A stretch of 64,000 nucleotides of DNA from Bettongia penicillata ogilbyi (Eukaryota; Chordata; Mammalia; Diprotodontia; Potoroidae), in assembly GCA_023548195.1 (NCBI GenBank), contig JAJHZJ010000009.1:7649399-7713398 (forward strand), written 5' to 3'. The position numbers and the translations under genes were made by a program. Shown piece after piece: positions 31,690 to 41,180 of the stretch; the first letter of the stretch is position 1, and each line of letters opens with the position of its first letter. The notes under the pieces are model-generated. The model had not been told where the DNA came from and searched no databases. It saw only the letters and a program-made list of their open reading frames with translations.

Positions 31690-32195
31690 TGTACAGCACA
31701 TGTAAATGCATACAGAAAAACAGCCGGTGTGGTGGAACGAGCACTTGGATTGTGTTATAGGCCAGGACATCACTAGAATTGGGGCAGCTTGAATAAACTC
31801 CCACACTTCCACACCACCAACCAGCTTTGTTGTAAGCCAAGACTGTGGAACAGACCTGGGCTGATTTGAGTAACTTTGTCCCCAGGTAGCCTGATCTCAG
31901 ATCCAGCTGTAGACCCTTTTGCCAAGATGGCCATAAAGACAATTTTAGGACTTCAGCAGATGGAACTCCTGAGAAATCAGGAAACTTTTTTGACAATTGC
32001 TTTAATTTCCTTGCCCATGGCTTTTATCTGCCTTAACCTTCCAGTAGACTGTTTTTACCTCCTTGTAGACTGCTTTTACCTGGAAGTTAACTAATATATT
32101 TTATTAAAGGAATTCCCCACATATACCCCTGAACTCTAAGGTTCTGAGTGATTCATTGCACCAGACATGGAACCACAACTCAGGCAGCAAGCATT
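31690..32195 (+). mobile_element. possible solo LTR or other unidentified element
   Basis: The 3' part has an LTR-like layout: a pyrimidine-rich stretch with a short near-duplicate (GACTGTTTTTACCTCCTTGTA then GACTGCTTTTACCTGGAAG), an ATTAAA signal at 32103, then CTGAACTCTAAGGTTCTGAG and a terminus CCAGACATGGAACCACA. I could not place matching TG...CA ends with a target duplication or name a family, so this is a hint only. Confidence 0.2.
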
Positions 32196-32329
32196 CAAGA
32201 AATGTAGTGTGACCTTCCCATAGTCACTTTCTTCTTTTAGACCTCAATTTCTAACTCTAGTAGGAGAGGATTGAGACATACAAAAATATTTATAGTATCT
32301 TTTTATAGATCAAAGACCCTGAAACTGTA

Positions 32330-32830
32330 TGTAGGGGTATAGGGTGGGGAGCAGTACCTATCAATAGGGGAATGGCTTAATATATTATAGTATATGAAGG
32401 CAATGGAATACTATTAACCTGTAATAAATTATGAAATAGTTTCAGAGAAAAAAGTTAAGAACTTTTACATACTCATATGAATTGATCTGGAGATAAATGA
32501 AACAGAAGAATAATATATATTGAAATGACAACTTTATAAAATAATTGAAAAACTTAAGGATTCTGATCACTGTGATGACCAACCACGACTCTAGAGGATC
32601 AGTGACGAAGAACGTTACTCAACTGACAGAGAGGTGGTGGAGTAAATATGTAGAATTAGAAACACATTTTTGGACATGGCCAGTATGGGATTTTTTTTTT
32701 ACTTGACTTTGTATATTTGTTACAAGGGTTTGGTTTTTCTTTTTTCCTTTTAAGTTGGGTGCGGGGTAGGAGGTAGAGTAAGTAAAAAATGCTTGATAAT
32801 TTTTTAAAAAGATTTTTTTTAAAAAGAGAT
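32330..32830 (+). mobile_element. 5'-truncated L1-type LINE 3' end (diverged)
   Basis: ATCAATAGGGGAATGGCTTAATATATTATAG, AAGGCAATGGAATACTATTAACC, ATGAATTGATCTGGAGATAAATGAAACAGAAGAA follow the same text as marsupial L1 ('atcaattggggaatggctgaacaa ... atggaatactattgtgc ... gaactgatgcagagtgaaatgagcagaacc'). The T-rich then G-rich end (GGGTGCGGGGTAGGAGG) also fits. It is older than the copies at 3448 and 57455. Confidence 0.65.
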
Positions 32831-32869
32831 TTAGAGTAGATGATCTACAGGGCTTAGTTTAGAATTCCA

Positions 32870-33050
32870 GCTATATTACTTAGTACTTGTGGGATCTTGG
32901 GAGAATTTAAATTTTCTCAATTTTTTCATCTGGAAAAGAGAGACCATAATACAAGGTGGTCTTTAAGTTCTAGGTAGATGACCCTACATTTGAGTTTACA
33001 TTAAGAGTCTTTATATAAAGTTTCTTTTCAGCTCTAACATTCTATAACTA
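32870..33050 (+). mobile_element. MIR SINE
   Basis: ACTTAGTACTTGTGGGATCTTGGGAGAATTTAAATTTTCTC, TTTTTTCATCTGGAAAAGAG, and CTTTTCAGCTCTAACATTCTATAAC show a worn MIR core and tail. Confidence 0.5.
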
Positions 33051-33114
33051 AGAAATATATGCACCCTTAGTGTAGCTATACATTTTAAAAAGATTTTTTT
33101 TCAGAAATAGTTTT

Positions 33115-33302
33115 AGGAAATTCCCTTCCCTTGCCTTTCCTTCCTTTATTTTGCTTTGCCTTGCCTTGCCTTCCCTTTTGTTCTCTCCCCATCCCTTCCT
33201 TTCCCTCCCCTTCTCTTCTTTTTTCTTCCCTTCTCTTTTCCTCCTTTCCTTTTTCATCCCTTTCTTTTTCTTCCCTTTCCATCACATTCCTTCCCTTTTT
33301 TT
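33115..33302. repeat. 190-bp polypyrimidine tract (CTTCC)n
   Basis: TTCCCTTCCCTTGCCTTTCC, TTGCCTTGCCTTGCC and CTTCCCTTCTCTTTTCCTCC units are almost purine-free. ORFs across it on both strands (33048-33414) are repeat translations. Confidence 0.95.
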
Positions 33303-34026
33303 TGGCAGCTGTACTAGAAAAAGCGATAAAGACACTGGGGTCTGCCAACTTCTTTTCCAATCTTTTGGTTCTGAGTAACTCTTTCAATGTAACAGACATG
33401 TAGGAATGCAGCAATATACTTGTTTTATTTCTATGAAATTATTGCTGATTGCAACCTTGAGTGAGGGGATGTGTGGATGAAATTTGTTGATCATTTCATT
33501 CTGCTCAGGAATGCATTTCTAATACTCCCTTTACCTTTTCTTTCCTCACAGTTCACTTGGGTCACTACTTTTGCACTGAAGCTCTGATTGTTGGAGGAAA
33601 TGCTCTTGCATATTTTTATTCTTCAGTAACAAAGGCAATATGTCATGGGCAAAAAGCCAGGAGATCTTAACCATGGAGTAAGAGAAGACATATTAGCCAG
33701 TGGTAGTCCTATGGTCACAGTTTTCAAAACATCTTAAGTAATAATACCAAAAATAAACAGGCAAACAAACCATACAGTAAAGTATGTATGCATGGTATAT
33801 GATTTTTTAAAATCATGGTAAGGTTATAATCATCTCATTGGATTTCTTTAGGTTCTGGTAAATATGTAATATCAGATTTTTATGAAATTAGTTTTCTCTA
33901 CAATGTTGCATTAAACAAACCCCCTGTATTTCTGCTTATTTTCTAAGACATATGCTGTCTTCATATTTTTAGATACAGCAAAATAATATCTCTGAACAAT
34001 TTCTTCTGACTGCTTCCTATTTTTCA
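33303..34026. other. stretch without recognised features
   Basis: Nothing assigned. Confidence 0.4.
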
Positions 34027-34100
34027 AGGTGGAATGGATAAAGCACCAGATTCGGAGTCAAAGACCTAAGTCCAAATTGCAGTTCTATATACACAGGATA
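34027..34100 (+). mobile_element. SINE head fragment (MIR/tRNA-like)
   Basis: AGGTGGAATGGATAAAGCACCAGATTCGGAGTCAAAGACC is the tRNA-like 5' part of a MIR-type SINE. It stops at about 34100. Confidence 0.5.
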
Positions 34101-34315
34101 ATTACAAAGCAATTTCAAATGAGCAGGCAAGGAGGAGAACCAAAAAACAAGGGACGAGGAGAGATCAGTCATCGCAGACATAAGCATAGAAGAGTTTTCT
34201 TATGTGATCAGTATAGAAATTCCTATGAAACATCAGCCACTTTGTATTTTCTCATAGATATGGCAACACCATTGATAGATTTTATATCTGAATGTCAAGG
34301 AAAATGATTGTTAAG

Positions 34316-34420
34316 TATGATCAATGATATCAGGGACATATGGGATATGACTAGATATAGGCAAGAATATGATCAGTGATATTGGGGACATATAGGATGG
34401 GGACTTTATATAGGCCAGTT
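34316..34420. repeat. two-copy 52-bp imperfect tandem repeat
   Basis: TATGATCAATGATATCAGGG at 34316 recurs as TATGATCAGTGATATTGGGG at 34368. The rest (GACATATGGGATATGACTAG / GACATATAGGATGGGGACTT and TATATAGGC) also aligns. Confidence 0.7.
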
Positions 34421-34599
34421 GTGAAAAGGAATTCCCTTAACAGTTTAAGCTGGCACCTTCTCTATAATGTATAGTCTTAAGAGAATTGCCTAAGGCACTG
34501 AGAGATTCGGTGGCTCTTCACACAGCCAGTATGTGTCAGTGGTGACAATTGACCCCAAGATTTTCCTCCCCAAATTTTTCCTGACTCTGAAGTGGGGTT

Positions 34600-34725
34600 C
34601 CATATTCATGAGAATTTAAGTGATTTGTCCAGGGTCACACAGCTAGTTTCTGAGACAGGATTCAAACTCTCCTTATCTTGATGCCAACTCTAGTCCCTAA
34701 CCATTGTACCACCTCACTGCTCTCA
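34600..34725 (-). mobile_element. MIR/tRNA-SINE 5' part, antisense
   Basis: TTTAAGTGATTTGTCCAGGGTCACACAGCTAG, GACAGGATTCAAACTCTCC and CCCTAACCATTGTACCACCTC are the antisense core and tRNA head. Confidence 0.7.
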
Positions 34726-35234
34726 GAGGTATCGTGGAAAAGGATTTTGAAATACTTGTCATAACTTTACAACAAGAATTTGTTTTGAAAATATTTTTAA
34801 ACTTTTCCATCAGGTATGCAATGCTTGCTGAAAAGTTATGGGTGAAGAATGAAAAACTCTTATCTGCTTCATCATCCCACAATAGGGCATTTGATATAGC
34901 CATAGCAATCACAACAATCGTTTTGATTTTAGAAAACATCTGATAGAAATGCATTACTTAGAAGCAAATATTTTGTTGTGTAATAGACAACCAGACAAAA
35001 GTAATATAACCATTTCCCACAATCATAAAAACATGTGAATAAATATACTCCTACCTAACAGAGTACAGTTTTTAATCCTGTAGGGTACTATGGCTGACCA
35101 TATCAGAGAAAATTTGCTGACAAAACCAGATGAAATAAGAATCAGGATTAACTCATTTATATCTGTAGAGATTTCAGGTGTGTTTTGAGATTTCTTCCAA
35201 CTATTTTACCCTCTTCCTCTGCCCCTCCTCCCAG
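34726..35234. other. stretch without recognised features
   Basis: Two ORFs on opposite strands overlap almost completely (34697-34954 minus, 34704-34943 plus). Neither has a domain. Confidence 0.4.
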
Positions 35235-35450
35235 GGTAGTCTCGACTCTGGAGTCAGAAGGATCAGGGTTGGAGCCCTGCCTCTTGACACATACTGACTG
35301 TGTGACAGTCAACAAATCACTTACACTCTCAGTATCCCCTAGGCAATTCTCTAAGGCTACAAGTTTCAGAGAGGATGCCAACCTGCACTAGTAAAAGGAA
35401 TTTCCTCATGTGGGAGTTATGTCAACCAATGAAATTACATTTCTAGCTTC
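35235..35450 (+). mobile_element. MIR-type SINE, best copy of the AGGCAATTCTCTAAG subfamily
   Basis: GTCTCGACTCTGGAGTCAGAAGGATCAGGGTTGG, GACTGTGTGACAGTCAACAAATCAC, CCTAGGCAATTCTCTAAGGCTAC, GATGCCAACCTGCACTAG and TTTCCTCATGTGGGAGTTATG are all visible. This copy defines the subfamily order used for 96, 4460 and 30640. Confidence 0.65.
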
Positions 35451-35944
35451 TGGCCCGTGTGATATTAAATGAGGGAACATGTATAAAGTTGGCAAATCTT
35501 AAATTGATACATAAATGACATCTATTATTATCCCCGATTAAATGTCCCCCACCCCATTTCATTTAGAGAGGAAAAAAGGACTCATAACATGAAGGAAATG
35601 CTGTTGTCTAATGTAACCTTCTAACATTGCAAAGTCTACCAAAGAATAAACACTAAAAACAGCTTTTGACAACCAAAGGGACATTTAAAACATGTCAGCT
35701 GGTACACTGACCACACTAAAAATCCAGAATAAATCTCTAAAACGTAAATTCTTCCTCCACAAACATTCCATGGGAATTCTGGGAGAAAATAAACCTCTTT
35801 TCAACAATAAAATTTGAAAGTTGAAAACAAAGGCAGACAAGGAAAGGAATGTTCTAAATGTAATTTGAAAAGGCATGATAACTTCCTCTGATGCCAATAG
35901 CTCAAGCCAACAGCAACATACATGTGATCAGAGAAATTTGCTCA
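35451..35944. other. stretch without recognised features
   Basis: Nothing assigned. Confidence 0.4.
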
Positions 35945-36135
35945 GGCCATGGTACAGTGGGAAGAGTGGATTTATGAATCAGAAAACCTGGATTCTAGTT
36001 CCAGTTCCTCCACTAAATAGATATGTGACCTTGGGCACGTCACTTAACCTCTAAGATTCATTTTCTTAATCTATAAATGAGTAGACCAGATGATTTCTAA
36101 AGTCTAAAGTTTCATGACTCTATGATTCTTCAAAC
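35945..36135 (+). mobile_element. MIR SINE, near full length
   Basis: GGTACAGTGGGAAGAGTGG, AACCTGGATTCTAGTTCCAG, GTGACCTTGGGCACGTCACTTAACCTC, CTTAATCTATAAATGAGTAGACC and TTTCATGACTCTATGATTC are the complete MIR order. Confidence 0.8.
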
Positions 36136-36429
36136 TAATGCACTCATTCAGAACATACCAGGTCTTTTGATTACATTCCCCCCCCCACCTCAAGAGTGTA
36201 AATTAAGTTTCATTTTAAATAGATCTTGGTAATTTCCCTTCCCTCCTTCCTGTAGACTAATGGTCCTTGACTGCACTAAAATAGAAAAAGCGGGGAGTGG
36301 AGGAGAGAGGGAGATTCCCATACCTTCCTTTAAACCCATGTCCCTGTATTTTACAACTGATGTCTTTTTTTTTAAGGTAAAACCTCTTCCCATAGATAAA
36401 TTTTCTTTTTAGACAGATGATGTTAAATA

Positions 36430-36605
36430 AAGTTAAGGATATGAGTTCTAGAATTGAATTTTGACTCTGACATTTAATAGCTGTATGATCCTCAAAATGA
36501 ATGAATTCTATTCATTGAGCCTCAGTTTTCTCATTTGTAAAATAGGGATAATAATATTTGAACTATTGATTTTGCAAAGTTATTGAGAAGAATGCGCTCA
36601 CATAA
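36430..36605 (+). mobile_element. MIR SINE
   Basis: TTTTGACTCTGACATTTAATAGCTGTATGATCC, GAGCCTCAGTTTTCTCATTTG and TAAAATAGGGATAATAATATTTG are typical. Confidence 0.75.
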
Positions 36606-36698
36606 TGGCCATGCAGTGATGAGCTTTATTTACTTCAGCTGGATCTTTAATTGCCAGAAATGTCTAATAAATTATTTCCCTCTTTTCCTCCACCTTTT

Positions 36699-36712
36699 AA
36701 GAAATCACAATT
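36699..36712. repeat. target-site duplication, left copy, of the HAL1 element
   Basis: AAGAAATCACAATT precedes the first base of the element. The right copy is AAGAAATCACAGTT at 39325-39338, with one mismatch in 14. Confidence 0.85.
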
Positions 36713-37388
36713 AGGAGGAGCCAAGATGGCAGAGTAGAAAAACTCACATATGCTAGCTCCGGAACCCACAGCCCATAAATTTCCTGTAAAAAGAACTCCC
36801 CACAAATTCTGGAGCAGTGCAAGCTGCGCAGCAACAGAGGGGAGGAGATTTCCGTTCCAGAGAGCCCTGGAAAGCCATCCCCAGGGTCCATTGTGCACCA
36901 GACAGCAGAGCCCACCCAGGCCCTGCCCTGGTCATGTGGCCCCAGAGGAGCAGATCCAAACAGGCTTCAGGGATGGACCTCCGGTGGCCGTGAAGGTCCC
37001 TGCACCCACAGGTGCTACAGGTCAGTGAGAGAGACCTCTGGGCTGGCCGAGAGGGAAGCAGCATGTCTCCGTGACTCAGGCCCCCTCAGGAGGCAGTGGC
37101 AGAGGGAGCGGCAAAGGCAGCAGCGGCCCAGAACTCCCCGAGCAGGCAAGACCTCAGATCCATTACTGAAGATCTCTGCAAAAACCCCCTGAGGGAACTG
37201 ACCCTGGGAGGTGGCCATGCCCCTACCCAAGCACCAGAACTTAAGCTCACATTGAATAGCAGCCACGCCCACCACTGAAAGCCCCGAGGCTGGGGAGCAG
37301 CATTTGAATCTCAGACCCCAAGCACTAGCTGGGCAGATCTAGGCGGGGGTGGAGAGGAATCTCAGAAGTCAAGTAACTGGTTGGGAAA
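36713..37388 (+). promoter_or_regulatory. HAL1 5'UTR, presumed internal promoter
   Basis: Sequence between the element start and the ORF1 ATG. It is clearly richer in G and C than the flanks (for example GGCAGCAGCGGCCC near 37110). The CCAAGATGGC near the start is the YY1-type core (AAGATGGC) that also opens primate L1 5'UTRs, so a role in start-site placement is a reasonable inference. ORFs of 60-103 codons in all frames here look accidental. Confidence 0.6.
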
Positions 37389-38488
37389 ATGCCCAGAAAA
37401 GGGAAAAAAAATAAAATCAGAGAAGGGTACTTTTTTGGGGAACAGATGTTCCCACCTTTCATTTCTGATGACGAGGAACAATACTTACCATCAGGGAAAG
37501 ACATAGAAGTCAAGGCCTCTGTACCCCAAACATCCGAAAGAGATATCCAATGGGCTCAGGCCATGGCAGAGCTCAAAAAGGATTTTGAAAATCAAGTTAG
37601 ATGGGTGGAGGAAAAACTGGGAAGAGAAATGAGAGAGATGCAAGAAAAGCATGAAAAACAGGTCAATACCTTGCTAAAGGAGACCCAAAAAAATGCTGAA
37701 GAAAATAACACCTTGAAAAATAGGTCACTCAATTGGCAAAAGAGATTCAAAAAGCCAAGGAGGAGAAGAATGCTTTCAAAAGCAGAATTATCCAAAAGGA
37801 AAAAGAGGTTCAAAAGCTCACTGAAGAGAATAGTTCTCTCAAAATTAGAATGGAACAGATGGAGTCTAATGACTTTCTGAGAAACCAAGAAATCACAAAA
37901 CAAAACCAAAAGAATGAAAAAATGGAAGACAATGTGAAATATCCCATTGGAAAAACAACTGACCTGGAAAATAGATCCAGGAGAAACAATTTAAAAATTA
38001 TGGGACTACCTGAAAGCCATGATCAGAAAAAGAGCCTAGACATCATCTTTCATGAAATTATCAAGGAAAACTGCCCTGAGATTCTAGAACCAGAGGGCAA
38101 AATAAGTATTGAAGGAATCCATCGATCACCACCTGAAAGAGATCCAAAAAGAGAAACTCCTAGGAACATTGTGGCCAAATTCCAGAACTCCCAGCTCAAG
38201 GAGAAAATCTTACAAGCAGCTAGAAAGAAACAATTCCAGTATTGTGGAAATAAAATCAGGATAACACAAGATCCAGCAGCTTCTACATTAAGGGATCGAA
38301 GGGCATGGAATAGGATATTCCAGAAGTCAAAGGAACTAGGACTCAAACCAAGAATCACCTACCCAGCAAAACTGAGTATAATACTTCAGGGGAAAATATG
38401 GTCTTTTAATGAAACAGAGGACTTTCAAGCATTCTTGATGAAAAGACCAGAGCTGAAAAGAAAATTTGACTTTCAAACACAAGAATGA
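37389..38488 (+). pseudogene. L1-type ORF1 (RNA-binding chaperone) of HAL1, one frameshift
   Basis: ORF1 opens at ATG 37389 (MPRKGKKNKIREG) and reads ~112 codons. It then continues in another frame from about 37725 to the TGA at 38486-38488. Comparison with the second HAL1 copy (AAATAGACTAACTC at 52506) suggests one missing base near 37722-37727 (AATAGGTCACTC). Counting that base the protein would be ~366 residues, near mouse L1 ORF1 length. The first ~190 residues are Lys/Glu-rich with heptad-like spacing (coiled-coil trimerisation). An RRM-like domain follows from about 37961 (DLENRSRRNN, LKIMGLPES). The C-terminal domain has ILQAARKK, RITQDPAAS and LKPRITYPAKL. In L1 biology ORF1p coats the RNA. 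Apart from the frameshift the reading frame looks well kept, so the insertion may be fairly recent. Confidence 0.85.
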
Positions 38489-38623
38489 GAAGAAGCATGA
38501 AAAAGCAAACAGCAAAGAGAAGTCATAAGGGACTTACCAAAGGTGAACTGTTTACATTCCTACATGGAAAGACAATATTTGTAACTCTTAAAACTTTTCA
38601 GTATCTGGGTAGTTGGTGGAACC

Positions 38624-38706
38624 ACACACACACATGCACACACACACGTACATGCATGCGTGCACACACACATATGCACATGCATGCACATACAGAGACA
38701 GAGAGC
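38624..38706. repeat. (CA)n-rich microsatellite inside the HAL1 3'UTR
   Basis: ACACACACACATGCACACAC and CATGCATGCACATACAGAGACAG units. From memory the HAL1 3'UTR carries a variable TG/CA tract at this place, so it is probably inherited and later expanded. Confidence 0.85.
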
Positions 38707-39324
38707 ACAGAGTGAATTGAATAGGATGGGACCATATCTTAAAAGAAATTAAGGTAAATGGTGAGAGAGAAATGTACTGGGAGGACAGAGGGTGAAATGG
38801 AATGGGGTTAATTATATCTCATTCAAGAGGCAAGCAGGAGACTTTTTAGTGGAGGGAAAAGAGGAGAGATGAGAAAAAAACATGAAGTTTACCCTCATCA
38901 CATTTGACTAAAGGAAGGAATAAAATGCACACTCATTTTGGTATGAAAACCTATCTTACAATACAGGAAAGTGGGGGAGAAGAAGATAAGCAGGGTGGGG
39001 GGATGATGGAAGGGAGGGCAATGGGAGGAGGGAGCAATATGAAGTCAACATTCTTGGGGAGGGGCAGGATCAAAAGACAGAATAGAAACAATGGGGGGCA
39101 GGATAGGATGGAGGGAAATACAATTAGTCTTACACAACACCACTATTATCGAAGTCATTTGCGAAACTACACAGATAGGGCCTATATTGAATTGCCTGCC
39201 TTCCCAAAGGGAATGGGTGGGGAGGGAGGGATGGGGAGAGGGGATAAAAGGGGAGAAAATTTGGAACCCAAAATTTTGTGAAAATCAATGTAAAAAGTTA
39301 AATAAATAAATTTATATTAAAAAA

Positions 39325-39338
39325 AAGAAATCACAGTT
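39325..39338. repeat. target-site duplication, right copy, of the HAL1 element
   Basis: AAGAAATCACAGTT follows the element A-tail. It matches 36699-36712 at 13 of 14 positions. Confidence 0.85.
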
Positions 39339-39839
39339 ATTATCATGGTTACCTTCCCCAAAATATATTTTTACTTAAATGGGGAATATTGAAAAATTCT
39401 ACAGATGAGATCTGATCATGAGAAATTATTCAGTAGCTTGAACCCTGATGGTTTAATTAGTCTTATATTTAATCAGTTTAGGAGAAGGCGTAAGTGGTTC
39501 ATTGCTGGATGCCACTATACTCTAGAGCAGTGGGAGCTACTAAACTGTACACCATGCATTCTATGTTATTACTTTTAAAAACTATTAAACTCCCATATAG
39601 CCCCTTCTCTATGGATCCCATAAAGGGAATCATGTGCATATCTATTTTTTAAAGTCATGTATTTTGAAGACAAAGCTTGATAAAGTTCCCAGGGCACCAT
39701 CAGACAGTATCAGCTTCCTGAAAGTTGCTATATAAATTATGCGGTTAACAAACCAAGCTGAACATTATGGGGGGAGTCACATTGGTTCTTTAGTTACAGG
39801 ATATCTCAGGATAGGGCCAGGTAGTAAATGTAAATCCAC
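39339..39839. other. stretch mostly without recognised features
   Basis: AGTGGGAGCTACTAAACTGTACACC at 39528 may be the far end of the hAT-type element whose main part lies at 39840-40016. The remainder is unassigned. Confidence 0.35.
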
Positions 39840-40016
39840 CAAAGTGGGAGCATATTGAGTTAGAAAACATTATTATACCATATTAACATTATCTGTCTTA
39901 CTATATTTTTATTTATTTTGTTAAATATTTCTCAGTTACATTTTAATCTGATTTGGGTAGCATTTGGGAGTGCTTTGGGTTACATGTATCCCATATGTTT
40001 GACATCCCTGCTCTAC
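39840..40016 (-). mobile_element. hAT-type non-autonomous DNA transposon fragment
   Basis: TATTGAGTTAGAAAACATTATTATACC, ATATTAACATTATCTGTC, TTTTATTTATTTTGTTAAATATTTCTCAG, TTACATTTTAATCTGATTTGGG and the terminus CATATGTTTGACATCCCTG match a dispersed marsupial repeat I remember ending in '...gtttgacacccctg'. The right terminal repeat is visible, the left one is degraded, and no 8-bp duplication was proven. Confidence 0.5.
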
Positions 40017-40068
40017 ATGACCTTTCAAGACGTCTCCCCAAACTCACCCTCATTCAGCGACTAATCTA

Positions 40069-40092
40069 ATTTATCAAGTGAAATAGTATACT
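40069..40092. repeat. 24-bp direct repeat, copy 1
   Basis: ATTTATCAAGTGAAATAGTA followed by TACT is identical over 24 bases to 40892-40915. The second copy lies inside the R4-like relic. Confidence 0.85.
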
Positions 40093-40146
40093 TAAATGCT
40101 TCACAAACTTTAAAATACTGCACAAATTCCAGTTAGTGCTATTAAT

Positions 40147-40237
40147 CTTCTCCTTCTCCTCCTCCTCCTCCTCCTTCTTCTTCTTCTTCTTTTTGTCCTC
40201 CTCCTCCTTCTCCTTCTTCTTCTCCTCCTTCTTTATT
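40147..40237. repeat. (TCC)n-(TTC)n microsatellite
   Basis: TTCTCCTCCTCCTCCTCC, then TTCTTCTTCTTCTTC and back to TCCTCC units. It abuts the 3' end of the antisense R4-like LINE, so on that strand it is a (GAA/GGA)n tail. Confidence 0.95.
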
Positions 40238-41180
40238 TTATCTTGTTTTATGGAGAGCAGATAGAAAAAGTCTAAGGAAAAAGTAATTCCTTTTGTATTT
40301 CATGTTTTAGGCATTGTTGTACCGATGAATAAAATAACTACTTTTTGTAGCTGAATAAGACATTAGGATATACTCTCATCTTCTGTAAGCTCTCTTAAGA
40401 CATCCTTATGACTCTAGTAGTAGAGAGGATGATTGAGATGCTATGTATCTCATCCTGTTTTCACATGATTTTGATGTCTTCTGCTATGTCTATGCTTTGA
40501 AAACTTTTAATTCCATGTAGCTTGGGAATTGTGAGTATTTGGTATGGTGACTTATATCTAAAATATTTTTTCTTAAGTTTTTTATGGAGTAATGTCATAT
40601 CTGGGCAGTTCAATCTGTGAAAAGGCCTGGTTCTAAGAGTTTAATTATTGAATTTTCCAGGAGATTTTGAGATCTATATTTGTATAATGGAGATCTATCA
40701 TCTGTCAGTCCATGGCAGTTGGCAAATTTCTGATGTGTAATGTTAACCACTAGATCATATCATGCTAATAATTCAGGAGATGCAAATTTTTTGCACCCTG
40801 CAGTGGTATGTTATGCACTTTCAGCCATTTTCTTCAATAATTTGCTCTGTTCAGTAAGTTCAAATTCCTTAAGGATAGACAGTTTTTCAGTATTTATCAA
40901 GTGAAATAGTATACTCAGTGGTATACAAGTTAAATACTATACCATTTCTAGTGGTGATGAACCTGTCCTAAATTATCATCACAAACCATTCTGTTTCAAT
41001 AGGCAAATCCACATGAATCAATTACTTTTTCAGTATTTCTCTGTCAACCTGTTGTTGTGTATTTCATGTTTGTTTACCTTCTTTGTCTATTTCTTTGGTG
41101 TCTGCAGGCTTCTTGGAATCTGAGTATTAGCTGAACCATTGATGGATAAGTGTTCAGCTCTTTATCATGCTTGTTTAGAT
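40238..41180 (-). mobile_element. R4/Dong-like LINE, 3' part, antisense
   Basis: Minus-strand translation, across frameshifts, gives a series of R4-clade C-terminal motifs: QQVDREILKK, then a block like 'ETEGFVMAIQDQ' near 40990, GCKKFASPELLA (like 'GCQMLAGTEYL'), NITHQKFA (like 'RIIHQELA'), then YKYRSQNLLEN (like 'YKYQPQNVLEN'). A degraded 'VPIVISATGVI ... ' tail follows. The DNA around 40990 aligns with the sense copy near 57110 (GTTTGTGATG, TGCCTATTGAAA against TGCTTGTGGAAA). R4 LINEs carry a reverse transcriptase and a C-terminal restriction-like endonuclease. This copy holds only the region downstream of the RT. Clade assignment is from memory of family motifs. Confidence 0.65.
40892..40915. 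repeat. 24-bp direct repeat, copy 2
   Basis: Exact match to 40069-40092, 823 bases away, with flanking bases that differ. It lies within R4-like sequence, where the gap between two conserved motifs is ~59 nt longer than in the sense copy at 57.1 kb. Confidence 0.85.

Larger units (their letters stand above)
36713..39324 (+). mobile_element. HAL1-type half-LINE (L1-derived, ORF1 only), full length
   Basis: The ~2.6-kb element begins AGGAGGAGCCAAGATGGCAG, a classical L1-like 5' start. It has a ~676-nt GC-richer 5'UTR, an L1 ORF1 (37389-38488), a ~836-nt 3'UTR with a CA repeat and G-rich tract, an AATAAA signal at 39301-39306 and an A-tail. It is bounded by 14-bp target duplications, so it inserted as one unit. 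No ORF2 (endonuclease or reverse transcriptase) sequence lies between ORF1 and the tail. That ORF1-only layout is the HAL1 type described from mammals including opossum. Mobilisation would need an L1 reverse transcriptase in trans. A second, broken copy is at 51450. Confidence 0.9.

Noticed and set aside
33048..33414. Overlapping ORFs on both strands (69-109 codons)
   Set aside because: They lie over a polypyrimidine tract, and both strands are open only because the repeat lacks stop codons.
36750..37278. Several 60-103 codon ORFs in the GC-rich region
   Set aside because: They sit in the HAL1 5'UTR on both strands, and the true ORF1 starts at 37389.
38904..39309. 125-codon Gly/Arg-rich ORF after HAL1 ORF1
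   Set aside because: It is translated from the purine-rich HAL1 3'UTR and ORF2 motifs are absent, so it is not a remnant of ORF2.
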